Origin: Nitrosovibrio sp. Nv6
GTDB lineage: Bacteria; Pseudomonadota; Gammaproteobacteria; Burkholderiales; Nitrosomonadaceae
Length of the DNA: 64,000 nt
Assembly: GCF_900110495.1 (NCBI RefSeq)
Contig: NZ_FODX01000002.1
Location: forward strand, 310,001-374,000
Reading direction: 5' to 3'
How positions within the stretch are numbered: the stretch's first letter is position 1; each line of letters begins with the position of its first letter. Made by a program: the position numbers and the translations under genes. Shown one piece after another: positions 10,313-21,939 of the stretch. Under the pieces are notes generated by a model. That model was given only the letters and a program-made list of their open reading frames with translations, was not told the origin of the DNA and did no database searches.

Positions 10313-11719
10313 TCAGGATCGTATATTCATCTGCCGCGCTACAAGTGTCACTGGATGCACCACTTCAATCTCTGAGCCTGCTTCGCGCAATGCACTTGCA
10401 ATATGCATGGCGCAACCCACGTTGGAGGTGGCTAGATACCTCGCGCCGCTCGCGTTCAACGCACCAATTTTATCACGCAGCAGCACGCTCGCCATCTCCG
10501 GCTGGTCGAGAAAATAGGTTCCGGCCGCCCCGCAGCACTGATCGTTCCCGGCAAGCGGTTCGATCAGCACGCCTGGAACGCGTTTCAATAACGTGTATGG
10601 ATGGGCTGCGCCCCGTAGCACATTGCGCAGACTGCAGGGCTCGTGCACAGAGATTTTGTGAGGCAAGGGTGCCAGCTTCACGTCATCCCATCCTTCAGCT
10701 ACCGCAAGAAACGCGCTGATATCCATGACCTTGGGCGGCGGTCCGCCTTTCAAGTCATCCTGCCTTGCTTGCTGTTGTACTGGAGTGGATTTTCTTGACG
10801 GTTGCGATGCCGGGAAGAAGGAATACTCCGCCAATTGCACGCCGCACCCTGACGCTGTGCTGATAATCGCGTCCAAATTCAACCCATCGAAAGCTTTCGT
10901 ATTCTCACGCGCCAGTTGCGCCGCCGCCTGCATATCACCGCCGTGCTGGTGCAGGGCGCCGCAGCAGGTTTGCGTGGGCGGCACATGCACCGTATAACCC
11001 AGACGATTAAGTACCAATATTGTCGCGTTAAGCGTCGGAGCGTCCGTCAGCCGCGCTACGCAACCGAGGAATAAACCTACATCTCCGCGTGACTTGCCGA
11101 TCGAGGGGTAAATTCCCTGCCATGATCGACTATTACTCGTTCCGCTTGACAACGAGCAAGGCTTGTCGACATGTGGCAACTGCGCCTCCAGCAGGGCGAG
11201 TTTTGTTTGCCGCAACAAGCCTGATTTACGCACCAATTTCTGCAAACCGCTTCCCTCGTAGAAACGGAAGAGCGGGCGCAACGCGTCGATGCGTTCTGGT
11301 TTTGCGACCAGTTCCCGTTCCACCCATCTTCGAAACCAGGGTTTCCGCATCCCCGTTTTTTCCCTCAGGAGATCGGGTGGCGAGGATGCCATCATGGCAC
11401 GAGCCCCATCCATCAATTGCCCAAAACGTACATGATTCGGGCAGACCGCCTCACAGGCGCGGCACGTAAGGCAGCGGTCCATATGCAGTTCAAAGCGTTC
11501 ATTCATCGGAATGCGCCCTCCGGCAACCCCGCTCATCAGGGCGATGCGCCCACGAGGCGAATCGGCTTCCGATTGTGTGATGCGATAGGTGGGGCAATGG
11601 GGCAGGCAAAGACCGCACGAGACGCACAGGTTCGCTTCCGCGCTTATTTTGGCGCTTATTTCGACGCTCGGCGAATCGGGAGAAAAATTGGGCGGAAGAT
11701 CAGTAGGCTTCATGATCAT
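10313..11719 (-). CDS. glcF: Glycolate oxidase iron-sulfur subunit GlcF
   Basis: GlcF is the electron-transfer subunit of the GlcDEF glycolate oxidase, which turns 2-phosphoglycolate-derived glycolate into glyoxylate. The 468-residue protein has two [4Fe-4S] motifs (Cys32-35-38-42 and Cys83-86-89-93) and then two CCG domains (LGCVARLTD, QTCCGALHQHG, HEPCSLRNVLRG, QCCGAAGTY). The N terminus is slightly long; ATG at 11713 is an alternative start. glcD and glcE are not in the window. The subunit fits the serine-glyoxylate aminotransferase at 26.3 kb in glycolate salvage by a CO2-fixing organism (inference). Another CCG-family role (lactate or glycerol-3-phosphate oxidation) is less likely. Confidence 0.88.
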   Translation of the reverse strand: MIMKPTDLPPNFSPDSPSVEISAKISAEANLCVSCGLCLPHCPTYRITQSEADSPRGRIALMSGVAGGRIPMNERFELHMDRCLTCRACEAVCPNHVRFGQLMDGARAMMASSPPDLLREKTGMRKPWFRRWVERELVAKPERIDALRPLFRFYEGSGLQKLVRKSGLLRQTKLALLEAQLPHVDKPCSLSSGTSNSRSWQGIYPSIGKSRGDVGLFLGCVARLTDAPTLNATILVLNRLGYTVHVPPTQTCCGALHQHGGDMQAAAQLARENTKAFDGLNLDAIISTASGCGVQLAEYSFFPASQPSRKSTPVQQQARQDDLKGGPPPKVMDISAFLAVAEGWDDVKLAPLPHKISVHEPCSLRNVLRGAAHPYTLLKRVPGVLIEPLAGNDQCCGAAGTYFLDQPEMASVLLRDKIGALNASGARYLATSNVGCAMHIASALREAGSEIEVVHPVTLVARQMNIRS

Positions 11720-12274
11720 GTGTCCGCTGATAAAAGCCGTAGACTGTTTTTCCTACTTCTACTTCTGTTGGAACGCGTGGCATTCGAAAAGTCTACTCGC
11801 TAAAGCATTCAAAAGGTAGAGGGGGTAGAAGGCAATTGGACATCTCCCAGACATCAGGAATCGCTCTATGGGTGCTGACCTGACTCGGGTAACTCGGGCA
11901 ATTTTAAGTAATACGTGACACTTGTAGAAGGCCAGCGACGCATCGAACTTGCCTGATTCAAGAATATCTCGCTCAGAAAGGGTAGGACAACGAGATCGAG
12001 CTACAATTCTCTACGCTTTGTTTTGACTCTGTTTGGAAGTTTTCTTACCTCCACCGCGCTGTCACGCTAGCTGAATCGGATGACATGATCGAGACGGAAC
12101 TTCCGAGCACAGCCTCTTGCTTTGCTTCCACTCCTTCGCCGATGATGGGCAAATCGCTGCGGACGTTATTGAGCAGTCCCGAGAAGTCGAGGCGCGTCAT
12201 TACAGCGGCAACATCCGGGTCGGCGGCGATGCGGCGGAAGAAAGATCGCAAATGCCGGGCACCGGGTATTTCAA
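11720..12274. other. Intergenic region between glcF and the CBS gene
   Basis: A 555-base stretch with no gene I can name. It holds the upstream region of glcF (near 11720-11800) and one minus-strand open frame (12045-12251) described separately. No tRNA fold, hairpin terminator or repeat family stands out. A short CTCGGGTAACTCGGG direct repeat is visible near 11882-11910. Confidence 0.5.
12045..12251 (-). pseudogene. Unidentified short ORF, possible gene remnant
   Basis: A 68-codon frame that would use TTG as start. The peptide (RSFFRRIAADPDVAAVMTRLDFSG and onward) looks like real protein, with codon use like its neighbours. The frame also stays open upstream into the end of the CBS gene without a good start codon or ribosome site. 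I do not recognise a family. It may be the decayed 5' or 3' part of a lost gene, or a chance open frame. Confidence 0.25.
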
Positions 12275-12709
12275 TCAGCGAATTCCATATATGTAACGTT
12301 CGAGCTGATGAATAATGAATTCCTGTCCCGAGATTGCATCCTTGACCAGATCGCCAATGGAAATAATGCCCAACACTTCATTGTTCTCAAGCACGGGCAA
12401 ATGGCGCACCCTCATCTCGGTAACCAATGCCATGCAATCCTCGACCGTATAGTCAGGACTCACATACGCCACCTGCGAGGTCATGAGTTCTTTTACCTGA
12501 ATGTCTTTCGCGGATTTATCCAGCAGGTATGCCTTCCGCGAATAATCCCTTTCAGTAAGGATACCGGCCAATTTTCCATTCTGTAGCACCAGCAATGCGC
12601 CAATGTTTTTGGCAGCCATCAATTTCATGGCGTCATATACGGACTTGTCCGGCTCGATGCTTGCCACTTCGAATCCCTTGCCTTCCAGTAATTGCCTTAC
12701 AGTCGCCAT
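12275..12709 (-). CDS. CBS-domain-pair protein
   Basis: A 144-residue protein made almost wholly of two CBS domains. The first spans about residues 10-65 (SVYDAMKLMAAKNIGALLVLQNGKLAGILTERDY) and the second 75-130 (YTVEDCMALVTEMRVRHLPVLENNEVLGIISIGDLV). Such stand-alone Bateman modules bind adenosine nucleotides and regulate partner proteins; the partner here is unknown. A longer frame begins at 12748, but ATG 12709 has GGGAGAG seven bases upstream and matches the family start MATVRQLLEGKG. Single gene. Confidence 0.88.
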   Translation of the reverse strand: MATVRQLLEGKGFEVASIEPDKSVYDAMKLMAAKNIGALLVLQNGKLAGILTERDYSRKAYLLDKSAKDIQVKELMTSQVAYVSPDYTVEDCMALVTEMRVRHLPVLENNEVLGIISIGDLVKDAISGQEFIIHQLERYIYGIR

Positions 12710-12897
12710 AGCATTGCTCTCCCACACCTCAGTTTCTAATTTTCCCAAAACCTCTTATCAAGCTCATCCAATAATAGCACGTCGGAGGAAAAACCCGAGT
12801 GAGCTGCCGCACAGATCGCGCCACAACTGTGGCGCGCCCACGACTACGCTCTTGCAACCACCCATCGTCTGTCCCATGACGAGTACCGCTGGTTGTT

Positions 12898-14088
12898 TTA
12901 CAACATACGGCTTTTATCTCCACTGACGAATCCGGTAAGAGCGTGGCGGATATTCTTGCCGAAGGCAATAACCTTGAATAGTTCACCCATTTCTGCCGGA
13001 CTCAACAGCTTTTGCACCTGATTCGCCAGCGGCAAATAGTCCTTTGCATTTTCTGCCGGGGTCTGGGCCAGAATTTCGGTAATTCCACAATTGATGAGAA
13101 AATATGCCTGGTTGGTATACCCCAGCAACTCCAGCCCTCCATCCGAGGCAGCGCTGTTAACAGCACTGAAATCGACATGGCTGGTGATATCCTGCAAGCC
13201 CGGCAGATAGAAGGGATTGTCATGGACATGATGGCGATAATGGCACATCAGTGTTCCCATCTTCCGCTGGGGATGGTAATACTCGTCCCGTCCAAAGCCG
13301 TAGTCAATCAGGAGGATGGCGCCCCGTTGCAAAATATCGGCAAGGCTGAGCATGAAATGCCTGGAGGCAAGGTTAATCTCGCTGAGATATTCGTTAATAT
13401 TATCTCTACCCGAATCAATCTGGGGATTTAGTCTGCACGCCGCCTCGAAAAGCTGTCCTGCTTTAAGCGGCTGGTCGCTCCACCTGAATTCGCCGCCATC
13501 GGATGTCACGCCTCGCTCGAACAGATCAGCGCCACGCCATACCACAAGATGCACAGGCATGGCGTCAAGTACCTCATTGGCCAGCATCAGTCCACTGAAT
13601 TCCGTAGGCAGTTGTTTCAGCCAGCCAACCCGCGAAGCAAGGTGCGGTGCGAAATTTTCGAATATTTGCCGCTGCCGCTGTTGCAACTCCGCGCTGGTTT
13701 CGAGAATAAAATAATTTCTCGGCGACCTGCCTAGTTTTTCCAGTTCAAGCAGTAAATCGAGCGCAAGTTTACCCGTACCTGCTCCGAATTCCAGAATGTC
13801 GCCGCTGCCATCCGCGAGTTCAATTATCTGCGCGGCCTGCCGTGCCACCGCCCTCCCAAACAATGGGGAAATTTCGGGTGCGGTGACAAAATCTCCCGCC
13901 TGGCCAAATTTGGCTGCGCCGCCGCTGTAATAACCCAGCCCGGGTGCGTATAACACCAGCCTCATGTAATGTTCGAATGAAATCCAGCCGCCAGCAGAAG
14001 CGACTTCAGCTTGAATAAGTTCTCTTACTGCGCGGCTATGCTCGAGGGCGGCTCCAGTTGGTAAAGGCAGTGATGGTAGTGGCTGCAT
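12898..14088 (-). CDS. MidA/NDUFAF7-family SAM methyltransferase
   Basis: A 396-residue DUF185 protein. The signature features are ISFEHYMRLVLYAPGLGYYS near residues 37-56, the SAM-binding segment GDILEFGAGTGKLALDLL (115-132), ANEVLDAMPVH and LLIDYGFGRDEYY. The mitochondrial homologue NDUFAF7 dimethylates an arginine of complex I subunit NDUFS2; bacterial substrates are not established. It diverges from the pteridine reductase-like gene with 79 bases between the start codons, so the two may share a control region. Confidence 0.9.
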   Translation of the reverse strand: MQPLPSLPLPTGAALEHSRAVRELIQAEVASAGGWISFEHYMRLVLYAPGLGYYSGGAAKFGQAGDFVTAPEISPLFGRAVARQAAQIIELADGSGDILEFGAGTGKLALDLLLELEKLGRSPRNYFILETSAELQQRQRQIFENFAPHLASRVGWLKQLPTEFSGLMLANEVLDAMPVHLVVWRGADLFERGVTSDGGEFRWSDQPLKAGQLFEAACRLNPQIDSGRDNINEYLSEINLASRHFMLSLADILQRGAILLIDYGFGRDEYYHPQRKMGTLMCHYRHHVHDNPFYLPGLQDITSHVDFSAVNSAASDGGLELLGYTNQAYFLINCGITEILAQTPAENAKDYLPLANQVQKLLSPAEMGELFKVIAFGKNIRHALTGFVSGDKSRML

Positions 14089-14167
14089 TGGCTCTATGCT
14101 ACTCTGTACAAGTTATGAAAATCGATGGATTCACGAGTCTAGGGGAGCAAGTGTAGAGGAGATAGCG

Positions 14168-14908
14168 ATGCAAGGGAAAGTGATACTCATCACCGGGGGA
14201 GCTAGACGGGTAGGCGCCGCCACCTGCCGTAGACTGCATGCGCAAGGAGCAAATCTGGCCATACACTATCGATCATCCGAGGAGGAAGCGCGGGCGTTAC
14301 AGGCCGAGCTGAATCAGTCCAGGCCCGGCTCGGCAGCATTAGTGCAAGCCGACCTGCTCGACATTTCACGACTACCCGATTTAATTGATGAGGCCGTGCA
14401 GCATTTTGGAAAACTTGATGCACTTATCAATAATGCTTCCAGCTTTTTTCCCACTCCATTGGGGGAAATTACCGAGAAGATGTGGGATGATCTTATCGGC
14501 AGCAACCTGAAGGCTCCCCTGTTTCTGTCGCAGGCCGCGGCGCTACAGCTCAGCGCACAACGCGGCTGCATTGTAAATATCGTGGATATTCATGCAGAGT
14601 GGCCGCTGAAAAAATATGTGGTATACAATGCCGCAAAAGGTGGCCTGGCCTCCCTTACCCGATCCCTGGCGCTTGAGCTTGCGCCGGAAATCCGGGTGAA
14701 TGGCATCTCTCCAGGCCCTATTCTGTGGCCGGAGCAAGGCGAGTGGGCGGATGAGGCATCGCGTCAGCACATCATCGACAGGACGCTGCTGAAAAGAACG
14801 GGCGAGCCGGATGATATCGCGAGAACGGTAGCCTTCCTCATCGCCGATGCGCCATATATAACCGGTCAGATTATTGCTGTGGATGGGGGACGCAGCGTGA
14901 ATTTATAG
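14168..14908 (+). CDS. Pteridine reductase-like SDR (FolM type)
   Basis: A 246-residue short-chain dehydrogenase/reductase. The NADP-binding motif TGGARRVGAA (residues 8-17) with an arginine pair is typical of pteridine reductase/FolM, which reduces dihydromonapterin or dihydrofolate. The catalytic Tyr-Lys pair lies in VVYNAAKGGLASL. A C-terminal GQIIAVDGGRSVNL closes the fold. A longer frame opens at 14096, but ATG 14168 has GAGGAG upstream and gives the normal SDR start. The neighbour midA is divergent. FolM is the best guess; a generic SDR is possible. Confidence 0.82.
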   Translation: MQGKVILITGGARRVGAATCRRLHAQGANLAIHYRSSEEEARALQAELNQSRPGSAALVQADLLDISRLPDLIDEAVQHFGKLDALINNASSFFPTPLGEITEKMWDDLIGSNLKAPLFLSQAAALQLSAQRGCIVNIVDIHAEWPLKKYVVYNAAKGGLASLTRSLALELAPEIRVNGISPGPILWPEQGEWADEASRQHIIDRTLLKRTGEPDDIARTVAFLIADAPYITGQIIAVDGGRSVNL

Positions 14909-14953
14909 ATATCTCCCAAAGACTAATTATGAAGATTGCGGTTAGGGCCGTAA

Positions 14954-14978
14954 GTTGGGGTGACGAAGGAACCCCAAC
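14954..14978. repeat. REP-like hairpin left of RayT
   Basis: A perfect 8-base inverted repeat (GTTGGGGT, 9-base loop, ACCCCAAC) lies 85 bases from the RayT stop codon. The same 8-base arms with another 9-base loop occur on the other side of the gene at 15669-15693. This arrangement matches REP elements that flank REP-associated tyrosine transposases. Confidence 0.75.
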
Positions 14979-15063
14979 GTTCATCCCAGCGTAACAATCT
15001 ATTGGGTATCACATTAAACAGGAGGTAGATTGAAGTAAGCGCAGCGCACCCCAGCAACTCCGG

Positions 15064-15606
15064 TTATTCGCCAAACCCATTACCCGTAGCGTCGGTGGTA
15101 ATTGCACCAGCCCATTCCGACGAATAAATTCCGCGCTGCACGTACTCGTGAAAGGTCGAATGTCGCCAATCCGCCACCTTATGCGCATGGCCATGTTTGA
15201 CGGGGTTGTAATGAATATAATTTACATGCCTCGCGAAATCCCTGTCGTCACGGATCAAGTGTTCCCAGTAGCGTCTTTGCCATATTCCGCGTTCCCCTTT
15301 CATCTGCCGGCTGGCATTGCACGGTTCCCCTTTCGGGATCAGACGCGAGAATCCTGCCTTGATTAACATCCAGCGCATCGAGAAATCTGCATCGCCTTCG
15401 GTCATCGTCCAAAGCGCATGCAGATGATCGGGCAGAATTACCATTGCATCGATTTGGAATGGATGCCTGGCCCTGACTTCCCGAATAACCTCATGCAACG
15501 CATCCACATGATCCACCAATAACGTTCGGCGTCGCTCCAATAAGTTGACGGTGAAGAAGTATGTCCCACCTTTCACATTAGCGCGCCGGTAGCGCATGCA
15601 TCTCAT
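15064..15606 (-). CDS. REP-associated tyrosine transposase (RayT)
   Basis: A 180-residue Y1-type, IS200/IS605-related nuclease. The metal-binding HxH motif is H61-L-H63 in LPDHLHALW, and the nucleophile tyrosine is one of Tyr130/Tyr133 in NYIHYNPVKHG. Conserved RRAN, GGTYFFTVNL and IWQRRYWEHLIRD segments mark the RayT subgroup. RayTs are domesticated relatives of transposases that cut and move REP hairpins rather than their own ends. Matching GTTGGGGT hairpins flank it at 14954-14978 and 15669-15693. The protein looks intact. It sits between the pteridine reductase gene and gatB. Confidence 0.92.
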   Translation of the reverse strand: MRCMRYRRANVKGGTYFFTVNLLERRRTLLVDHVDALHEVIREVRARHPFQIDAMVILPDHLHALWTMTEGDADFSMRWMLIKAGFSRLIPKGEPCNASRQMKGERGIWQRRYWEHLIRDDRDFARHVNYIHYNPVKHGHAHKVADWRHSTFHEYVQRGIYSSEWAGAITTDATGNGFGE

Positions 15607-15620
15607 CCTTCGGACAGGCC

Positions 15621-15693
15621 GGGATTAGGAAGGAATCCCAACATTTATTTCTAATACGGATAAGATATGTTGGGGTTCGTGCCTCACCCCAAC
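15621..15693. repeat. REP-like double hairpin right of RayT
   Basis: Two inverted repeats lie upstream of the RayT start. The first is GGGATT...AATCCC (15621-15639). The second is GTTGGGGT...ACCCCAAC (15669-15693), with the same arms as the hairpin on the left side of the gene. The pair ends 10 bases from the gatB stop and may also serve as a terminator for gatB. Confidence 0.7.
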
Positions 15694-15703
15694 CTACACT
15701 TGA

Positions 15704-17197
15704 TCAATCAGCTAATTTTTTCTTCAATATCTCATTCACCTGTGCAGGATTCGCCTTGCCCTTGGCGGCCTTCATCACCTGCCCGACCAGGGCGTTGAAG
15801 GCCTTCTCCTTGCCGGCCTTGTATTCTTCCACTGATTTCGAATTGGCTGCGATTACCTCGCCGACCAGTTTTTCCAGAGCGCCTGAATCGGAGATCTGCT
15901 TCAATCCCTGCGCTTCGATGATTTGATCGGCGAGGTTCTCCTCCAGTTCCGAATTCCGGCTCTTCCACGTCGCCGACTGCTCACGAACCTTGGTCCACAT
16001 TTGCCTGAATACTTCCTTTGCGATTTTTCCGGAGATGGTGCCGTCCTTGATGCGCGTCAAGAGTTGCGCGAGTTGTGAGGGAGACAGCGGGCAGTTATCG
16101 AAAAACTTTCCCTGGTCATTGAGATAGCCGGAGATATCGCCCATTACCCAGTTCGCACAAAGCTTGGGATCGGAAGGAAGTTTATCGACGACCGCTTCAT
16201 AGTATCCCGCAATGTCCCGATCGGCTGTCAGAGTTGATGCGTCATAAGCGGAAAGCCCGTAGTCGCGCTCAAAGCGGGTTCGCATTTGCTGCGGCAGTTC
16301 AGGTAGCCCGCTCTTTACCTCCGCGATCCAGCTCCCCGAAATTTCAAGGGGCAACAAATCCGGATCGGGGAAGTACCGGTAATCCTGCGCGTCTTCCTTG
16401 CTTCGCATCGCACGCGTTTCATCCTTGTCCGGATCGTAGAGACGGGTCTGCTGCTGTATGGTTCCGCCGTCTTCAAGGATCTCGATCTGGCGTCTGGCCT
16501 CGTAATCAATAGCCTTCTCAAGAAAGCGAAACGAGTTGAGATTCTTTATTTCGCAGCGCGTACCGAGGCGGTCTGCTCCCTGGTGACGCACGGACACGTT
16601 GGCATCACAACGAAACGAGCCTTCCTGCATATTGCCGTCGCAGATGCCGATCCAGCGCACCAGCGAATGTAATGTCTTGGCATAGACCACGGCTTCGGCG
16701 CTGCTACGCATATCCGGTTCCGAAACGATCTCGAGCAAAGGGGTCCCCGCGCGATTCAGGTCAATGCCGGTCATGCCGTGAAAATCCTCATGCAAGGACT
16801 TGCCCGCATCTTCCTCCAGGTGTGCCCGGACAAGACGGATCATTTTCTCGCGCTCTTCTCCATCCTGACGAACCTGAATCCGGACGCTGCCGCCCTCAAC
16901 CACCGGCAATTCGTATTGGCTGATCTGATAGCCTTTGGGGAGATCAGGATAAAAATAATTTTTCCGCGCAAAAATGGATGGCGAGTTGATTTTCCCCCCC
17001 ACCGCAAGACCAAGCTTGATCGCGCGGTCAACCGCACCGCGGTTCAATACCGGGAGCACGCCCGGCAGTGCCAGATCAACCCCGCAGGCCTCTGCGTTGG
17101 GTGCGGCGCCGAATGCGGTCGAAGCGCCGGAGAAGATTTTCGACTGGGTCGAAAGTTGAGCATGGACTTCAAGACCGATAACGATTTCCCATTGCAT
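15704..17197 (-). CDS. gatB: Asp-tRNA(Asn)/Glu-tRNA(Gln) amidotransferase subunit B
   Basis: GatB binds the misacylated tRNA and phosphorylates the acyl group before amidation. The 497-residue protein starts [17 protein letters not shown] and holds [32 protein letters not shown] and RCDANVSVR, with a YqeY-like C-terminal domain (about residues 350-497). The open frame extends 42 codons upstream to 17323, but that part encodes the [11 protein letters not shown] peptide typical of an intergenic repeat, so the ATG at 17197 is correct. It is the last gene of gatC-gatA-gatB, separated from gatA by a 262-base repeat-bearing spacer. Confidence 0.97.
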   Translation of the reverse strand: MQWEIVIGLEVHAQLSTQSKIFSGASTAFGAAPNAEACGVDLALPGVLPVLNRGAVDRAIKLGLAVGGKINSPSIFARKNYFYPDLPKGYQISQYELPVVEGGSVRIQVRQDGEEREKMIRLVRAHLEEDAGKSLHEDFHGMTGIDLNRAGTPLLEIVSEPDMRSSAEAVVYAKTLHSLVRWIGICDGNMQEGSFRCDANVSVRHQGADRLGTRCEIKNLNSFRFLEKAIDYEARRQIEILEDGGTIQQQTRLYDPDKDETRAMRSKEDAQDYRYFPDPDLLPLEISGSWIAEVKSGLPELPQQMRTRFERDYGLSAYDASTLTADRDIAGYYEAVVDKLPSDPKLCANWVMGDISGYLNDQGKFFDNCPLSPSQLAQLLTRIKDGTISGKIAKEVFRQMWTKVREQSATWKSRNSELEENLADQIIEAQGLKQISDSGALEKLVGEVIAANSKSVEEYKAGKEKAFNALVGQVMKAAKGKANPAQVNEILKKKLAD

Positions 17198-17285
17198 TGC
17201 GAGAACCTTTTCAGGGTAGATTTTTATTGCAGACGCGCCCGAAGGCAGAACTATCGGTCCGGCCTGGCGGGCGGGCAACGTAAAC

Positions 17286-17376
17286 GTCATACCGGCAAAA
17301 GCCGGTATCCAGCCACGAGACAAATCACGTACGCCTGGATCGTTTTAGACTTGAATTCCGGGTGCAGGCCCGGAAT
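17286..17376. repeat. Palindromic intergenic repeat between gatA and gatB
   Basis: A composite palindromic element. One arm pair is ATACCGGC-AAAA-GCCGGTAT (17289-17308), a second ATTCCGGG...CCCGGAAT (17355-17376), and ATCCAG/CTGGAT (17306-17311 and 17335-17340) link them. Translated, it gives the [10 protein letters not shown] peptide seen in many proteobacterial intergenic repeats of the form GTCAT-CCGGC-AAA-GCCGG-ATCCAG. It sits in the transcribed spacer of the gat operon and may fold in the mRNA. Confidence 0.75.
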
Positions 17377-17459
17377 AACAAGGACTTGTCATACATGCCA
17401 GCTGTTGTTTTAGAAGACTGCATAAATTTCCCAGCGCAGCTCAACTGGTCAAAACGAGT

Positions 17460-18914
<1,455 letters not shown>

Positions 18915-18998
18915 GGTGTTTGCAGGGAAGAGCAAATCGTGGAAAAAATAGCAGTAACCGGGGAAAACAGCGGCTGCGGCAGACACGCCTGCGAGACT

Positions 18999-19286
18999 TC
19001 ACTCGATCACTTTCGGCACCAGGTAAAGCCCTGCCTCCACCTGGGGCGCTACGGATTGAAATAACTCGCGCTGATCAATCTCCGTTACGACGTCCGGGCG
19101 CAGCCGCTGCATGACATCCTGGGCGTGAGACATGGGTTGTATCGTCGATGTGTCCACTGCCTGCATCTGCTGAATGAGGCTGAAGATACCCGATAACTGT
19201 GCAAGCGCGGTATTCGCCTCCTGCTCGCTAACCTCTATTCGTGCCAGGTTCGCGACGCGTTTTACATCATCGAGAGACAGGGACAT
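18999..19286 (-). CDS. gatC: Asp-tRNA(Asn)/Glu-tRNA(Gln) amidotransferase subunit C
   Basis: GatC is the small subunit that wraps GatA and GatB together. At 95 residues it has the usual length and motif order: [23 protein letters not shown], then [22 protein letters not shown], and the C-terminal [23 protein letters not shown]. It is the first gene of the minus-strand gat operon. mreB is divergent, 111 bases away between start codons, a layout common in betaproteobacteria. Confidence 0.96.
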   Translation of the reverse strand: MSLSLDDVKRVANLARIEVSEQEANTALAQLSGIFSLIQQMQAVDTSTIQPMSHAQDVMQRLRPDVVTEIDQRELFQSVAPQVEAGLYLVPKVIE

Positions 19287-19331
19287 TGGCCACTAAATCC
19301 TTTATAACCCTTATATTCAAATAGCTAATAG

Positions 19332-20456
<1,125 letters not shown>

Positions 20457-20529
20457 CCGCTTTCTTCACACATCCGGCTGGGCCTCGCCCGGACGTGCCC
20501 TGAATAGGGAATCCTGAAACCCGGACAAG

Positions 20530-21414
20530 ATGGAAATGGCCCCGCGGTTTTTCAGGCATGGCCCCAGTCTCCTGACGCGACTGGTGTTTTTTGTAATGCT
20601 GTCATTAGTGCTGATGGCAGTTGATGCCCGACTTAAATATCTCGCCGAAATTCGTCAAACTTTATCTGTCCTGGTCTACCCGCTGCAAAAACTGGCCAAC
20701 GTACCCAAAACGCTCTATGACGGAGTAAGCGAATTTTTATTCAGCGGTCACCTGGCCGAGGAAAACGCACATCTCAAGCAACAGCATCTGGTCGACCGTG
20801 GGCAGATCCAGCAGTTGCGGGCGCTGGAGGCTGAAAATGCACAGTTGCGCAAGCTCCTGGAAGCCGCGCAGCGAGTTGAGACCAAAGCGGTGATGGCTGA
20901 AATCCTGCGCGTGCCGCACGATCCGTTTAACCGCAAAGTCATGCTTGACAAGGGCAGCCAAAGTGGAATCCAACCAGGTCAGGTCGTGGTGGACGATACT
21001 GGCGTAGTGGGACAGATTACCCGAGACTATCCCTGGGCCTCTGAAGTTACACTTATCACGGACAAGGATCATTCCGTGCCAGTCCAGGTAGTGCGCAATG
21101 GCCTGCGCTCCGTGGTTTCGGGCACGGGAAAGGACGGCGCGCTGGAATTGCGTTATCTGGCTGTCAACACCGATATTCAGGAGGGCGATACGTTGGTGAC
21201 TTCCGGAATAGACGGCGTTTACCCACCTGGTCTTCCCGTCGCGGTCGTATCAAAGATCGACCGTAACTCCACTAATGTCTTTGCGCGCGTTACCTGCATA
21301 CCTGTTGCGGGAGTTGGCCACAACCGGCAACTGCTGATACTGTCCATGCAGACGCCCGTTACGGAAATCCCGGTGGAAGCGATCGAGCTGAAACCCGAGA
21401 GCAGGAAGCGATAA
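20530..21414 (+). CDS. mreC: Rod-shape determining protein MreC
   Basis: MreC is a bitopic inner-membrane protein that links MreB to the periplasmic elongation complex. The 294-residue product has one membrane segment (LTRLVFFVMLSLVLMAVDA, about residues 15-33), a coiled coil (LAEENAHLKQQHLVDRGQIQ and QLRALEAENAQLRKLLEAAQ, about 76-117), and a beta-rich domain with MLDKGSQSGIQPGQVVVDD and GDTLVTSGIDGVYPPGLPV. Length is normal. Three bases separate it from mreD. Confidence 0.97.
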   Translation: MEMAPRFFRHGPSLLTRLVFFVMLSLVLMAVDARLKYLAEIRQTLSVLVYPLQKLANVPKTLYDGVSEFLFSGHLAEENAHLKQQHLVDRGQIQQLRALEAENAQLRKLLEAAQRVETKAVMAEILRVPHDPFNRKVMLDKGSQSGIQPGQVVVDDTGVVGQITRDYPWASEVTLITDKDHSVPVQVVRNGLRSVVSGTGKDGALELRYLAVNTDIQEGDTLVTSGIDGVYPPGLPVAVVSKIDRNSTNVFARVTCIPVAGVGHNRQLLILSMQTPVTEIPVEAIELKPESRKR

Positions 21415-21417
21415 AAA

Positions 21418-21939
21418 GTGGCGTACGCCGATCATCCCAGACAGGAAATTCTACTGCCTGTCAAACGCTCGTTCATCGCACTTACCCTCATCGTCGCGCT
21501 GGTGCTGAATCTGATTCCCCTGCAGAATGTCGCGCTGGCGGCGTGGCCCGACTTTATCGCACTGGCGTTACTTTACTGGTGTATCAGCCAGCCGCAGCTT
21601 GTCGGCATCAGTATCGCTTTCGGTATGGGCCTGTTAATGGATATTGGCGATGCCAGTACATTCGGTCAGCATGCCCTGGCGTATAGCATAATGGCTTTTG
21701 TAGCGCTGGTGCTTCACCGGCGTTTGAGTAACTTCGGCCCGATGAAACAAGCTCCGCAGATAGGATTGATATTGATTGCGGGACAATTCATCATACTTCT
21801 GACAGGGTTGTTGGACGGTTCCCATTTTCCCGGATGGGATTTCTTTCTCGCTAGTGTTAGCGGCACTTTGCTGTGGCCATTTCTCTCTTCCATGTTGAGA
21901 ATACCGCAGAAGCCAAGGTCTGATACCGATGCACGATGA
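21418..21939 (+). CDS. mreD: Rod-shape determining protein MreD
   Basis: MreD is the small polytopic partner of MreC. The 173-residue protein has five or six hydrophobic segments and the family stretch WPDFIALALLYWCISQPQLVGISIAFGMGLLMDIGDASTFG. It uses a GTG start, three bases after mreC, with an AGCAGGAAG ribosome site inside the mreC end. Its stop overlaps the start of mrdA by four bases (ATGA). Confidence 0.94.
   Translation: MAYADHPRQEILLPVKRSFIALTLIVALVLNLIPLQNVALAAWPDFIALALLYWCISQPQLVGISIAFGMGLLMDIGDASTFGQHALAYSIMAFVALVLHRRLSNFGPMKQAPQIGLILIAGQFIILLTGLLDGSHFPGWDFFLASVSGTLLWPFLSSMLRIPQKPRSDTDAR

Noticed and set aside
17198..17323. 42-residue N-terminal extension of GatB
   Set aside because: It encodes the translated form of the palindromic repeat ([10 protein letters not shown]), not protein conserved in GatB.
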